Translations under genes and position numbers: made by a program
Notes under the pieces: model-generated
The model's input: the letters and a program-made list of their open reading frames with translations, nothing else
Databases searched by the model: none
Told to the model about the DNA's origin: nothing
In this document: piece after piece, positions 32,680 through 41,532 of the stretch
Position numbering within the stretch: the stretch's first letter is position 1
Layout: each line of letters begins with the position of its first letter
NCBI GenBank assembly: GCA_036835325.1
Contig: DAITMF010000001.1
Coordinates: 1-64,000, forward strand
Length of the DNA: 64,000 bases
From: CAMCHP01 sp036835325
Lineage (GTDB): Bacteria; Bacteroidota; Bacteroidia; Flavobacteriales_D; Sanyastnellaceae
Direction: 5' to 3'

Positions 32680-33189
32680 ATGAAAGTCCAAAAAGGCAAA
32701 ATGGTGGCCGTACAGTACCGCCTCCACGCCGATGGCCCAGAGGGCGAATTGATTGAAGAAACCACCACCGATGCGCCGCTCGAATTCATCTTCGGCCATG
32801 AAGACCTCCTCGAGCACTTTGAGGCAGTTCTTTTGGACAAGCAGGCGGGTGATGCGTTCGAAGTACACATCAAGGCTGACGATGCCTACGGTGCTGAAGA
32901 CGAAGACGCCATTGTCGAAATGCCCCTTTCAACCTTTGTCGTTGATGGTGAAATTGACACTGAAATGCTTCAAGAAGGCGAGATGGTGCCGATGGTTGAC
33001 GAAGAAGGCAATGAATTGCTCGGAGTTGTCGTTGAAGTTGACGAAAACAACGTTGTTCTTGACTTCAACCACCCACTTGCGGGTATTGACCTCTACTTCA
33101 ATGGAAGCGTAATTGAAGTGCGCGAAGCGACTGACGCCGATTGGGAAGCGTTGGAAGCCGATGACGAAGAGGAAGACGACGATTACTGA
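32680..33189 (+). CDS. SlyD-like FKBP peptidyl-prolyl isomerase
   Basis: A 169-residue protein of the FKBP type with an inserted flap (IF domain) as in SlyD. The FKBP part is split: MVAVQYRLHADG and FIFGHEDLLEHFEAVL, then the inserted domain, then the closing strands DFNHPLAGIDLYFNGSVIEV. The extreme acidic tail (EADDEEEDDDY) is like that of other Bacteroidota SlyD proteins, but the His-rich metal tail of E. coli SlyD is absent. It likely acts as a cytoplasmic folding helper. It is eight bases upstream of ftsX. Confidence 0.93.
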   Translation: MKVQKGKMVAVQYRLHADGPEGELIEETTTDAPLEFIFGHEDLLEHFEAVLLDKQAGDAFEVHIKADDAYGAEDEDAIVEMPLSTFVVDGEIDTEMLQEGEMVPMVDEEGNELLGVVVEVDENNVVLDFNHPLAGIDLYFNGSVIEVREATDADWEALEADDEEEDDDY

Positions 33190-33197
33190 TACAGCCT

Positions 33198-34070
33198 ATG
33201 GCGCGATCTCCGTTCAGAACAACCCGAAGCAACTGGAGCACCTCCCTGTCAACGATCGTGGGGATGACGCTCACCCTAACCATGCTTGGCCTGCTGAGCC
33301 TCCTCTTCTTGTTTGGAAGGCAGTGGCAACAGCAACTCCGCGAGCAGGTTATGGTACAGGTGTTTTTGGAGCAAGAACTTGACGAACCCGCCGTTGCACG
33401 TGTAAAGAAGCTCATTGAAGCACAAGCCTTTACCCGTGACGCCACCTACATTACGGCCGAACAGGCCAGCAGGCAAATGGAAGAGGAACTCGGCGAAGAA
33501 TTCGTTGGCTTCCTGGGCTTCCTCCCCATTCCGCCTAGCATTGATGTGAGCATTCACCCTCCCTACGCCTCGCTTGACAGCTTGCAAAAAGTTAGCGACT
33601 TCATTGGTACCATCGAAGGGGTGACCGAAATCGAGTACCAAAAAGTGCTGCTCGGCAAGTTGGAGGAGAACATCCGGCAGCTCAGTTTGCCGTTGATCGT
33701 GCTTGGAGCATTGCTTTTGCTCATCGCCATTGCACTCATCAACAACACCATTCGACTGTCAATCTTTTCGAGCCGATTCCTCATTAAGAGCATGCAGCTG
33801 GTAGGCGCTACTCGTAGCTTTATTCGGCGGCCATTCATTTTGAAAGGCATCCGCTACGGTATTTTATCTGGCCTTCTGGCCTTCGGGCTGATTCTCTCTT
33901 TGCTGAGTTTGTTCCGCAGCATGGCAGGCGACTTGCTCGACCGGCTTGAGCTCGAAACCTTTGCTCAACTCTTCGGTGTGGTGATTGCACTCGGCATCCT
34001 TATCGCATGGCTTTCAACCCACTTTGCGGTCAACAAGTACATCCGCCTGCGGCAAGATCAACTCTACTGA
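33198..34070 (+). CDS. ftsX: cell division protein FtsX
   Basis: The membrane subunit of the FtsEX ABC system, 290 residues. The first membrane segment is at about 20-40, followed by a periplasmic domain (about 45-155), then three C-terminal segments (about 165-190, 215-240 and 255-275). The family block IALINNTIRLSIFSSRFLIKSMQLVGAT is clear. FtsEX activates peptidoglycan hydrolases, including EnvC-type proteins. FtsE is not adjacent, which is normal for this group. An EnvC-like protein is encoded about 2 kb downstream on the other strand (36176-37387). Confidence 0.94.
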   Translation: MARSPFRTTRSNWSTSLSTIVGMTLTLTMLGLLSLLFLFGRQWQQQLREQVMVQVFLEQELDEPAVARVKKLIEAQAFTRDATYITAEQASRQMEEELGEEFVGFLGFLPIPPSIDVSIHPPYASLDSLQKVSDFIGTIEGVTEIEYQKVLLGKLEENIRQLSLPLIVLGALLLLIAIALINNTIRLSIFSSRFLIKSMQLVGATRSFIRRPFILKGIRYGILSGLLAFGLILSLLSLFRSMAGDLLDRLELETFAQLFGVVIALGILIAWLSTHFAVNKYIRLRQDQLY

Positions 34071-34090
34071 GCCTTTTCATCGAATTCGAT

Positions 34091-34098
34091 TATCTTCG
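34091..34098 (+). promoter_or_regulatory. -7 box TATCTTCG for DUF3098 gene
   Basis: It ends four bases before the ATG at 34103, which predicts a leaderless transcript. It sits just after the ftsX stop. No TTG element was found. Confidence 0.45.
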
Positions 34099-34102
34099 CT
34101 GC

Positions 34103-34357
34103 ATGGACAAGCATCGCTTCCCTTTTTCACGTCAGAACTACATCTTCCTGCTTGCTGGGCTTGCTGTGGTTATTGTGGGTTTCATCTTGATGTCAGGCGG
34201 AAAATCTGACGACCCAAAAGTCTTCAACGAGGCCATTTTCAATAAGCGCCGCATCGTACTTGCACCACTGATGGTGTTGGCAGGCTATGGCATCATCCTG
34301 GTCTCCATCCTCAAAAAACCCAAGAACTCAGATTCAGGCGTTGCTAAACAAGGCTAG
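34103..34357 (+). CDS. DUF3098-family small membrane protein
   Basis: An 84-residue protein with a short cytoplasmic N-terminus, two membrane segments (about 12-31 and 54-71) and a polar tail. It has the pattern FNEAIFNKRRIVLAPLMVLAGYG of DUF3098. It lies between ftsX and uppP in most Bacteroidota that have it. The function is unknown; the neighbours suggest a role in envelope growth or division. Confidence 0.85.
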   Translation: MDKHRFPFSRQNYIFLLAGLAVVIVGFILMSGGKSDDPKVFNEAIFNKRRIVLAPLMVLAGYGIILVSILKKPKNSDSGVAKQG

Positions 34358-34359
34358 GC

Positions 34360-35154
34360 GTGAGTATCATTGAGGCCATCTTACTCGGCATTGTTCAAGG
34401 ACTAACCGAGTTTCTGCCGGTATCAAGTAGCGGTCATATCGAGCTGGTTAAGGCGCTTTTTGGCGTTGACCCGGGCGATGACAACCTCGTGTTTACCATT
34501 GTTGTACACTTTGCCACCGCTATGAGTACAGTCGTTGTTTTTCGCAAAGATGTGGCCGAGATCTTTCGAGGTTTGTTTGCCTTTAAAAACAACGAATCAC
34601 TGCATTTTTCGCTGAAAATCATTGTGTCAATGATCCCTGCTGTTTTCGTTGGCCTCGCGTTCGAAGACAGCATCGATGCGCTGTTCAGCGGCCAAATACT
34701 CCTCGTTGGCGCACTATTGATCATCACCGCACTGCTGCTTTTGCTGGCCGACAAGGCCAAAAACACCGACAAGCCCGTGAGCTACATGAACGCGCTGGTT
34801 GTTGGCGTAGCTCAGGCCATTGCCATTTTGCCCGGCATTTCGCGGTCAGGCGCCACAATCTCGACAAGCGTACTGTTGGGCATTGACCGCTCACGGGCGG
34901 CGCGGTTTTCATTCTTAATGGTTGTTCCCCTCATTTTTGGCAAAGTCGCAAAAGACCTCATCGACGGCGGCGGCGCCCTTGTGGCAACCGGCAACGCCGG
35001 CATCTACATCGGTGGGTTTGCAGCAGCTTTTGTAACCGGTTTATTGGCGTGCAAACTCATGATTGCCTTGGTGCGAAAAGCTCAACTCAAGGTATTCGCC
35101 ATCTATTGCTTCGCCGTGGGTTTGCTTGCGATGCTCGTTACCCTATGGGCATAA
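34360..35154 (+). CDS. uppP: undecaprenyl-diphosphatase (UppP/BacA)
   Basis: Recycles undecaprenyl diphosphate by removing a phosphate. The protein has 264 residues with a GTG start two bases after the DUF3098 stop. Conserved motifs: GLTEFLPVSSSGH near 14-26 and PGISRSGATIS near 160-170; about eight membrane segments. It complements uppS, which lies at 12904-13647. There is no good plus-strand terminator. Confidence 0.95.
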   Translation: MSIIEAILLGIVQGLTEFLPVSSSGHIELVKALFGVDPGDDNLVFTIVVHFATAMSTVVVFRKDVAEIFRGLFAFKNNESLHFSLKIIVSMIPAVFVGLAFEDSIDALFSGQILLVGALLIITALLLLLADKAKNTDKPVSYMNALVVGVAQAIAILPGISRSGATISTSVLLGIDRSRAARFSFLMVVPLIFGKVAKDLIDGGGALVATGNAGIYIGGFAAAFVTGLLACKLMIALVRKAQLKVFAIYCFAVGLLAMLVTLWA

Positions 35155-35181
35155 AAAAACGCGGAGCTCTCACCCCGCGTT
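35152..35181 (-). terminator. terminator of the CXXCH/T9SS gene
   Basis: On the minus strand AACGCGG, a ten-base loop, CCGCGTT, then T run. It terminates the gene at 35193 and lies at the uppP stop. On the plus strand the T-run is weak. Confidence 0.8.
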
Positions 35182-35192
35182 CTCATCCTATT

Positions 35193-36059
35193 TTATTGAC
35201 GTTGTATGCGCCGTATCACTGTGCCATCGGCCGAGGTGATTGTGGCCATGTAGGTGCCGCTTGCCCACGCTGAGGCATCCAATTGGGTGCGCTGCGAAAG
35301 CGGGAATTGCTCGGCTACGATTCGTCCATCCATCCCAATCACTACCACGTGCGAAATGGCAGATGCCGCTTCAATGGTCAGGCGATCTACGCACGGATTT
35401 GGGAAGCTCTTCACCGAAATTTCGGTTTCCAAATTGGCAACATCCACCGTACTTGCCTCAGGCAACGACAAGCTGGTTGCACCCACATTGTCACCGCTAT
35501 TAGCATTATTCTGGTTCACTGCGTTGCCTGATGCAAAGAAGTTGACCGCACCGGTGCCCGCTTCGGGGGCAGTCCAACTGAATGTGAATACATTGTTGGT
35601 AGTGACCCCGTCTTGTTCTACATAGGTACGGCCTGACTGCGGACCTACGGTCACTGTCTTAAGTTTTACGTTAGAAGCAAGATTGCTGTAGCCACTCAGC
35701 GGTTGGTTGCCATTTGCAGTAAGCGCGGTCATTTGAAATCCAAAGCCGTTGGGGTTACCGGCAGCGTTGCTAATGGTAACCGCCATGTCATAGGTAACAC
35801 CCGGAGTGTATTGAGACACCGGGTTGCCAACGCCCACGCCACCCTCGAAAATCTGGATGGATGCGGTAATCGACCCGAAAGAACCGCCGCCGTGGCACTG
35901 ACCACAGGTGTTCTCTCCCGGAGCCCCGGTATTGCCCGCATTGCCCTGTGTTGCCCGTCCGTTTGAGTTTGAGCTAAGGACAACTACAAGAAATGCTAGG
36001 ACGAGGCCAACAGCAACGAAGTGATGCTTGCGCACCGATTGAGTAAATGTTTTGGTCAT
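35193..36059 (-). CDS. choice-of-anchor V-like secreted protein with CXXCH motif and T9SS sorting domain
   Basis: A 288-residue secreted protein. The N-terminal hydrophobic segment (about 15-31) acts as signal peptide or anchor. A single CGQCHG motif follows near residues 52-57, a possible c-type heme site. A beta-rich domain (about 60-200, with NVFTFSWTAPEAGTGAVNFF) resembles the Reeler/choice-of-anchor V family. The last 70 residues form a type A sorting domain (KSFPNPCVDRLTIEA, then VVIGMDGRIVAEQ, ending TVIRRIQRQ). Covalent heme and surface location together would suggest extracellular electron transfer, but one heme motif is weak evidence. CATCCATCC copies occur at 35327 and 35855. Confidence 0.82.
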   Translation of the reverse strand: MTKTFTQSVRKHHFVAVGLVLAFLVVVLSSNSNGRATQGNAGNTGAPGENTCGQCHGGGSFGSITASIQIFEGGVGVGNPVSQYTPGVTYDMAVTISNAAGNPNGFGFQMTALTANGNQPLSGYSNLASNVKLKTVTVGPQSGRTYVEQDGVTTNNVFTFSWTAPEAGTGAVNFFASGNAVNQNNANSGDNVGATSLSLPEASTVDVANLETEISVKSFPNPCVDRLTIEAASAISHVVVIGMDGRIVAEQFPLSQRTQLDASAWASGTYMATITSADGTVIRRIQRQ

Positions 36060-36175
36060 AATCGACGGTATTTGGTAATTCTTAAACACGTGATGCAGCA
36101 AATCGTTCAGGCGTTGCACCTTCAGCGTGAAATCTACTTGTAATTCGCTTGTAAACTTGGATTGTTAAGGCAGGT

Positions 36176-37387
36176 TTAGCGTTTTGAAATCCACAATTCC
36201 GGATTCTGCGGTGTGCCACCGTCTTTGGTCATTTTCCAAATCTCAAGATGGGCCACGTGCCGTTTCCCGGAGGGCATTACTTGTCCCAATGATTGTCCGG
36301 CAATCACTTCATCGCCCTTCACCACGCTCACGTTTTCGAGGTGGGTGTATACGGTTTTGTAGGCGCCGTGGGTGATGATCACGTTTTGGCCTGCACCGGG
36401 AATGCTAAATACGGTGGTGACCTTTCCGCCAAACACAGCACTGACCTCAGTACCTGCTTCGGTCGAAATGTCAATTCCGTTGTTTTCAAGCACGATTCCG
36501 GGTAGGGTTTCGTGCGGTTGTGTTCCGAAGCGGCCCACAATCACGCCTCGGCTCACTGGCCAGGGCAAGCTGCCTTTGTTTTGCTCAAACTGTTCAGAAA
36601 CGATGCGGCCTTCGGGTGTTAGTTCGAAGCGGCCGTCGTTTTTCTTTTTTTCAGCAGCAAGTTCTTCCTCGATGATTTTCCGAATGGCGGCATTGATGCG
36701 CTGCCGCTCGGCTTCTTGCTCTTGTTGCTGCTTGCGCAACTCCTGTTCGCGGCTCTTGAGGTTGGCGAGTACCTGCTCACTTTCGGCGCGATCGGCACTC
36801 AGGGCTTCAGCTTCCTTTGCTTTTTCGACCATCAATGCTTCTTTGGCCACGCGATCGGCCTCAAGAAGGGCAATGCGCTCATGGGTGCGTTCTTGGGTTA
36901 GGCGTATTTCGTTGGCCTGCCGTTTGCGGTAGTCGGCGTATTCTTGAAGAATTTTAAACCGTTTAAAAGCTTGGTTGAAATCGTCGGCTGCAAAAATGTA
37001 CATGAGCTCGTCGTGGCTTCGCCTTCCCTTGTACGCTTGGTACACCATCGCCCCGTATTCTTTTTTCATGGCCTCGATGCGGGCTTCGAGTTCGCGAATG
37101 GCCCGTTCAGATGACGCAATGTCGTCGTTGATTTTCGCTACCTCAAGCTCGTACGTGCGCTGAAGCTGTTGCCTGTAGCGGATTTGCTCTTGGAGGATGC
37201 GCAGCTGACTGTATGTGCTTTCTTGGTTTTGACGCGATTCATCAATCAGCTTCCGTGTAAAAGCAATCTTGTTGTTGATTTCGTCGCGACGTCGCTGAAG
37301 CTCGGCCTTGCTTTGTGCAAAGAGCGGCAGCCCCAGAACGATGAGCATCCCCAGAAGAAAAAGACTACGGCAATGACTTGCGCTCAT
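36176..37387 (-). CDS. EnvC-like murein hydrolase activator (degenerate M23 domain)
   Basis: A 403-residue envelope protein. The signal peptide is at 1-23. A long coiled coil spans about 25-250, rich in Gln, Glu and Arg. The C-terminal domain (about 275-400) is of M23/LytM type, but the zinc ligands are not intact: the first His-x-x-x-Asp appears as NNGID and the last His-x-His as HLEIW. This is the pattern of EnvC-like activators that switch on amidases rather than cut peptidoglycan themselves. FtsEX controls EnvC in other bacteria, and ftsX lies nearby. It overlaps DUF4292 by 23 bases. Confidence 0.88.
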   Translation of the reverse strand: MSASHCRSLFLLGMLIVLGLPLFAQSKAELQRRRDEINNKIAFTRKLIDESRQNQESTYSQLRILQEQIRYRQQLQRTYELEVAKINDDIASSERAIRELEARIEAMKKEYGAMVYQAYKGRRSHDELMYIFAADDFNQAFKRFKILQEYADYRKRQANEIRLTQERTHERIALLEADRVAKEALMVEKAKEAEALSADRAESEQVLANLKSREQELRKQQQEQEAERQRINAAIRKIIEEELAAEKKKNDGRFELTPEGRIVSEQFEQNKGSLPWPVSRGVIVGRFGTQPHETLPGIVLENNGIDISTEAGTEVSAVFGGKVTTVFSIPGAGQNVIITHGAYKTVYTHLENVSVVKGDEVIAGQSLGQVMPSGKRHVAHLEIWKMTKDGGTPQNPELWISKR

Positions 37388-38285
37388 AATCATCGGGGAT
37401 TTCAAACGGAAAGTCGAGTCCGTTTGTGCGTTTGATTCGATTCACCTCAATCGAAAACTTGGCGAGGCCTTCGGGTGCACCTGCGGTCAGCACCGTTTTC
37501 GCCGGATAGAGCATCGCGTCAAGCTCTTCGTACTCGCTATGCTCGATCTGCAAAAACCGTTTGTAGTAGAGGTCATCAAACACCGTTTTCACCGGACGGT
37601 AATGGTCTCCGCTCACCCAGTAACGCTTCATGAGCAACTCATCTTCTTCCGACCTCCGCACAATGCGCTGGTAGCGTCTGTCGTTGATGTCAACCTCCAA
37701 TGAATCGTCAGGCTCGAGCTCTTTGAGGTCGGTTCCTCCGACCACGCGTTTTAACCGTCGGTTGTAGCGCGAAAGCAAAACGTACGACCGCTCATCAATG
37801 CGGCTGGCAAAACGGTCTTCATCTTCGTTAAGCTGCACCAGGTTTCCGACCAACAGGTTCTCAATCATGGCGTAATCGAGTTCGCTCTGTGTCATGTTGG
37901 CGAGTTCGGCGTATGTTCCGCTGAAGTAATGTTTGTCGCCCGGAATCTTGCTCACGTAGCTCACGCTGTCGCGGGTCATGAGTACCCGCACCATTTCTAC
38001 GCCCATGAGCGGCGCAACGCTCATCCATATCAAGCTGTCATGGGCAATGCGCAGATTTGCCTTAAATCCTTGGCTTTGCTGAGGCGTTACCACATCGGCC
38101 GATATGCGCATGCTCAGTTGCTCGAAGCGAAACCGTTGTTCATCGTAGCGGTTCAGAATGTTTCCTGCTGAACGGTTCTTCAACGGTTTTTGCTCCGGTG
38201 ACACCTTTCGACTGCACGCGCCCAACATCAGCATGGCCAGTAGTGCAAGCCATAGCACGCGGTATGTTTCAAGGCTCCTGCGCAT
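37365..38285 (-). CDS. DUF4292-family lipoprotein
   Basis: A 306-residue lipoprotein. The lipobox is Leu-Gly-Ala-Cys near residue 24. The rest is a DUF4292 domain with alternating strands, including LIWMSVAPLMGVEMVRVLMT and NLLVGNLVQLNEDEDRF, and resembles the LolA/LolB half-barrel fold in pattern. A LolB-like role in lipoprotein sorting has been suggested for DUF4292-like proteins, but here it is only inference. It overlaps the TPR gene by 17 bases upstream and the EnvC-like gene downstream, so it is part of an operon that starts with dut. Confidence 0.85.
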   Translation of the reverse strand: MRRSLETYRVLWLALLAMLMLGACSRKVSPEQKPLKNRSAGNILNRYDEQRFRFEQLSMRISADVVTPQQSQGFKANLRIAHDSLIWMSVAPLMGVEMVRVLMTRDSVSYVSKIPGDKHYFSGTYAELANMTQSELDYAMIENLLVGNLVQLNEDEDRFASRIDERSYVLLSRYNRRLKRVVGGTDLKELEPDDSLEVDINDRRYQRIVRRSEEDELLMKRYWVSGDHYRPVKTVFDDLYYKRFLQIEHSEYEELDAMLYPAKTVLTAGAPEGLAKFSIEVNRIKRTNGLDFPFEIPDDYERKSLP

Positions 38286-40011
38286 CGTACCAGGTGCGGT
38301 CGTTTATTTTTTTCTGGATGGATGAGCCGGCTCCACCCGCCTGTAGTGCCTGTTCCCAATATTCGACGGCTTCGTCAACCCGGTTCAAATGGAACAGTAT
38401 GTCGCCATAGTGCTCAAGCACTACGCCGTCGTTCGCGCCTCCGGCGATGGCTTTACCCACCCATTCGAGGGCCTGTTCGTGCTTGCCTTGCTTGAAGAGC
38501 ACCCACCCATAGGTGTCTTGAAAGGATGCTGTGCCCGGCATAAGCTGATTGCTTTTCAACGAGAGCTCGGCTGCGCGCTCAAGTTTGCGGCCTTGCAACG
38601 CAAGGTAATAGCTGTAATTGTTGAGTACGAGCGGGTCGCTCGGTGTGAGGGTCAGGGCCTTTTCGTAGGCCTCATCTGAGCGCTTATACTCGCCGATTTT
38701 GTAGTAGGCTTCGCCCAGCGTTGACCAGAAATTGGCCATCAACATAGGCTCATCGAGCACATAACTCTTGCCCACATTAAGGTTCTTGATGGCATCATCG
38801 TGCTGGCCAACCTGAATCTGACCAATGGCCATCATAAGGTAAAACACCGGCTGCGCCGGAAACACGTTGCGGGCATTGGTTGCATCTTCGACCAAAAGAT
38901 CCCATTCGTAAAGCTGCATGTCAAGCTCGGTCAACTGCGCCCAAATCAATTGGTGGTTCGGGTCAATGCCTACCGCTTGTGCAAACCGGTCACGCGCTTC
39001 GCGGTAACGGCCCTCACGCAAGAGGTAATCGCCATACATGCTGTGCGTTTTGGCATCATCAGTATGGGCAATGTCCAATTTTTCAAGCAAGGTGTACGCG
39101 CGCTCAAGCGACGCCGGGTCGCGCTCCGATGCACTGAAGAAGCGCAGCAACACACCGATTTTCTCGTCAATCGAAACATCTGCAGAAAGAAAGGCCTTGG
39201 TCAAGGCATCCCATGAGGCGTCTTCTCGTCCGTCTCGGGCATAAATCCGTGAAAGCATCAGCCAGGCGTTGCCGTTGGTGGCGTCAAGCGCGAGCACTTC
39301 TTGCAGCGCACGCTCGGCCTCATCCATCCTCCCCAAATCCATTAAAACCGCGGCCTTGTGACCGTAAATTTCGGGTTCGGGAAAGGCCGCTATGAGGCGA
39401 TCAACTTCAGCCAAGGCCTTTTCGGTCTCGCCCATGAGCAAGAAGATGCGCTGTTTTTGAAACGACACTTCCGGATCAATGCCTATGCGTTCTTCAAGAC
39501 GTTCGTAGGCTTTGATGGCCCCTTTGCCGTCTTCGCTGTACAAGTAGCTGGCCGCGAGGTCATAGTAAGCCTGCAACTCATCAGGATGGTCTCTGATCAA
39601 CCATTCAAGTTCTTTGCGGGCTTCGGCATACATTCCGTATTCAAGCAAAAAACCAGCATACGCTTGGTGGTACCAGTAGTTCGCCGGATCAAGCTGAACC
39701 GCTTTGCGGATGTGTGCAAGTGCCAAATCTTGGCGCTCCTTCAAGTGGTCAAGCCGTGCCATCTCGTACCATGCCACCGCATTCCCAGGCGAAAGTTCGG
39801 CGCATTTGCTGAAGGCTTTGTATGCACCTACATCATCGGCCAATGCTTTGCGCTCCATGGCGTCAAAAAACGCCTTGTCGAATTCTTTGCCTTCTTGGTT
39901 GGTTCTGACAGCGTTGCCATCGCCGGCGGCGGTGTCTTTTCTTAACCAGCAGGCATTGAGGGTCAAGGCCGCCAAGGCAACCAAGAAAAATCTATGTATG
40001 TACGCCTTCAA
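38269..40011 (-). CDS. TPR-repeat lipoprotein
   Basis: A 580-residue lipoprotein. The start codon is TTG directly after the TAA of the nucleotidyltransferase gene, with no gap; it gives the only sensible signal peptide, ending in the lipobox Leu-Asn-Ala-Cys near residue 21. From about 60 to 575 there are at least twelve TPR units, for example AVAWYEMARLDHLKERQDLALAHI and DPLVLNNYSYYLALQGRKLE. TPR scaffolds hold protein complexes. Position in dut-NTP transferase-TPR-DUF4292-EnvC is conserved in Flavobacteriales. A CATCCATCC A-tract motif overlaps its 3' end. Confidence 0.88.
   Translation of the reverse strand: MKAYIHRFFLVALAALTLNACWLRKDTAAGDGNAVRTNQEGKEFDKAFFDAMERKALADDVGAYKAFSKCAELSPGNAVAWYEMARLDHLKERQDLALAHIRKAVQLDPANYWYHQAYAGFLLEYGMYAEARKELEWLIRDHPDELQAYYDLAASYLYSEDGKGAIKAYERLEERIGIDPEVSFQKQRIFLLMGETEKALAEVDRLIAAFPEPEIYGHKAAVLMDLGRMDEAERALQEVLALDATNGNAWLMLSRIYARDGREDASWDALTKAFLSADVSIDEKIGVLLRFFSASERDPASLERAYTLLEKLDIAHTDDAKTHSMYGDYLLREGRYREARDRFAQAVGIDPNHQLIWAQLTELDMQLYEWDLLVEDATNARNVFPAQPVFYLMMAIGQIQVGQHDDAIKNLNVGKSYVLDEPMLMANFWSTLGEAYYKIGEYKRSDEAYEKALTLTPSDPLVLNNYSYYLALQGRKLERAAELSLKSNQLMPGTASFQDTYGWVLFKQGKHEQALEWVGKAIAGGANDGVVLEHYGDILFHLNRVDEAVEYWEQALQAGGAGSSIQKKINDRTWYDAQEP
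38306..38326 (-). repeat. CTCATCCATCC plus A-tract motif at the TPR 3' end
   Basis: On the minus strand CTCATCCATCCAG is followed by AAAAAAATAAACG. It codes for the last residues of the TPR protein (SSIQKK) and lies about 20 bases upstream of the DUF4292 start. The same SSIQKK peptide would be encoded upstream of hppD if read in frame. Confidence 0.65.
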
Positions 40012-41019
40012 TTAAATCCCTAGGGTTGAGTAATCGCTCAAACTGTACGCGTCAGGGTGGCCTTTTAATTCAACGTGTTTGCCAAGCATTGTGTTGTCGA
40101 TGTTCACGTTGCGAAGCGCACTGTTCTCTTGCACAATGCAGTTGCGTACAATGCTGTACTCAATAATTGTGCCGCTTCCGATGGAAGCATGCGGACCCAC
40201 CACGGCGTTGCGTAAAGTTACACCTTCTCCAATGTAACATGGCGCTACCACGACGCTATTCTCAATAACCGCTGAAGCGGCCACAAGGTTGGCCTCGTTA
40301 GCGTGGTAATCAAGTATTCGGGCATTGGTCTCAACGGTTGCGTTTTTGTTGCCGCAATCCATCCAGTCATCAACCGTACCCGGGACGAACTTCGCTCCTT
40401 TGCGGGTCATGTTCAACAAGGCATCGGGTAGCTGGTATTCACCGCCCTTCACAACGTTGTTGTCGATCAGGTACTGCAATTCTTCAGCGAGGACGGCGCC
40501 GTCTTTGAAGTAGTAGATGCCGATCATCGCAAGGTCTGAGACGAAGGTTTTCGGCTTCTCTACAAAGTTCTGTATGTGGCCTTCGGCGTCAAGCTGCACT
40601 ACTCCAAAGGCTTCAGGATTTGCGATTTGCTTCACCCAAAGCACGCCATCTTTCGACGGGTCGAGGTTGATTTTCGCTTTGAAAAGGGTGTCTGCAAAGG
40701 CCACAATGACCTTGCCTTTCAGGGCTTCACGGGCGCACAAGATGGCGTGCGCGGTGCCCAAGGCTTCGTCTTGGTAGTGGATGCTGCCTTTCGCACCGAG
40801 TTTCGCGGCAATGTCAATCAGTTCGTGCTCAACGGCTTCGCCAAAGCGACCGGTGATGAAGGCGATTTCTTCAAGCGGTTCGGGACTAATGGCGGCAAGC
40901 TCTTCAACGAGGCGTTGCACAATGGGTTTGCCGGCAATGGGAATGAGCGGTTTTGGCACAGTGAGCGTGTGCGGACGCATCCGCTTACCCATACCCGCCA
41001 TAGGGACAATTATCTTCAT
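40012..41019 (-). CDS. sugar-phosphate nucleotidyltransferase with left-handed beta-helix tail
   Basis: A 335-residue enzyme of the RmlA/GalU/GlmU-N group. The activation loop is PMAGMGKRMRPHT (residues 5-17), with PKPLIPIAGKPI next and the metal Asp in VIVAFADTLF. From about residue 235 the sequence turns into hexapeptide repeats (IGEGVTLRNAVVGPHASIGSGT), a left-handed beta-helix. It likely makes a nucleotide sugar; the sugar is not predictable. A TTG-started N-terminal extension exists upstream but MKIIVPMAGMG is the natural start. Confidence 0.9.
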   Translation of the reverse strand: MKIIVPMAGMGKRMRPHTLTVPKPLIPIAGKPIVQRLVEELAAISPEPLEEIAFITGRFGEAVEHELIDIAAKLGAKGSIHYQDEALGTAHAILCAREALKGKVIVAFADTLFKAKINLDPSKDGVLWVKQIANPEAFGVVQLDAEGHIQNFVEKPKTFVSDLAMIGIYYFKDGAVLAEELQYLIDNNVVKGGEYQLPDALLNMTRKGAKFVPGTVDDWMDCGNKNATVETNARILDYHANEANLVAASAVIENSVVVAPCYIGEGVTLRNAVVGPHASIGSGTIIEYSIVRNCIVQENSALRNVNIDNTMLGKHVELKGHPDAYSLSDYSTLGI

Positions 41020-41023
41020 ACGC

Positions 41024-41458
41024 TTAGTGGGTACCTGTGCTGCCAAAGCCGCCTGTACCTCGTTCGGTTGTGGTTAGTTCTGCGACTTGGCTCCACTGGG
41101 CGCGTGCATAGGCCGCGATGACCAATTGTGCAACGCGGTCGCCATCGTTGATGGTGACGGTGCGGTCAGAAAGGTTCACCAGCAATACGCCGATTTCACC
41201 TCTGTAATCGGCATCGATGGTGCCCGGAGCGTTGAGCACGGTAATGCCTTGTTTGTAGGCCAAACCGCTTCGTGGCCTCACCTGCGCTTCAAAACCTTCG
41301 GGCAATGCGATGAACAAGCCCGTGGGAACAAGCGTTCGTTGAAGCGGGGCAAGTTCAATGGGCGCGCTCAGTTCGGCGCGGAGATCCATGCCGGCGCTTA
41401 AATCGGTTTCGTATTTCGGAAGCGGATGCTTCGAGGTGTTGATGATCTCAACCTTCAT
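41024..41458 (-). CDS. dut: dUTP diphosphatase
   Basis: Hydrolyses dUTP to dUMP. The protein has 144 residues and all five motifs: [39 protein letters not shown] and [12 protein letters not shown] at the C-terminus. It heads the operon dut, nucleotidyltransferase, TPR, DUF4292, EnvC-like. A TAACTTGC box lies four bases before the ATG, so the transcript is probably leaderless. Confidence 0.97.
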   Translation of the reverse strand: MKVEIINTSKHPLPKYETDLSAGMDLRAELSAPIELAPLQRTLVPTGLFIALPEGFEAQVRPRSGLAYKQGITVLNAPGTIDADYRGEIGVLLVNLSDRTVTINDGDRVAQLVIAAYARAQWSQVAELTTTERGTGGFGSTGTH

Positions 41459-41462
41459 GGTA

Positions 41463-41470
41463 GCAAGTTA
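41463..41470 (-). promoter_or_regulatory. -7 box TAACTTGC for the dut operon
   Basis: On the minus strand it ends four bases before the dut ATG. No TTG element is evident at 18-21 bases. Confidence 0.45.
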
Positions 41471-41532
41471 AGGCCGTTTTTCGTTGGGTTCAACCGTTCG
41501 GTCAACAAGGATTCTCACGCAAGACTGTTAAA

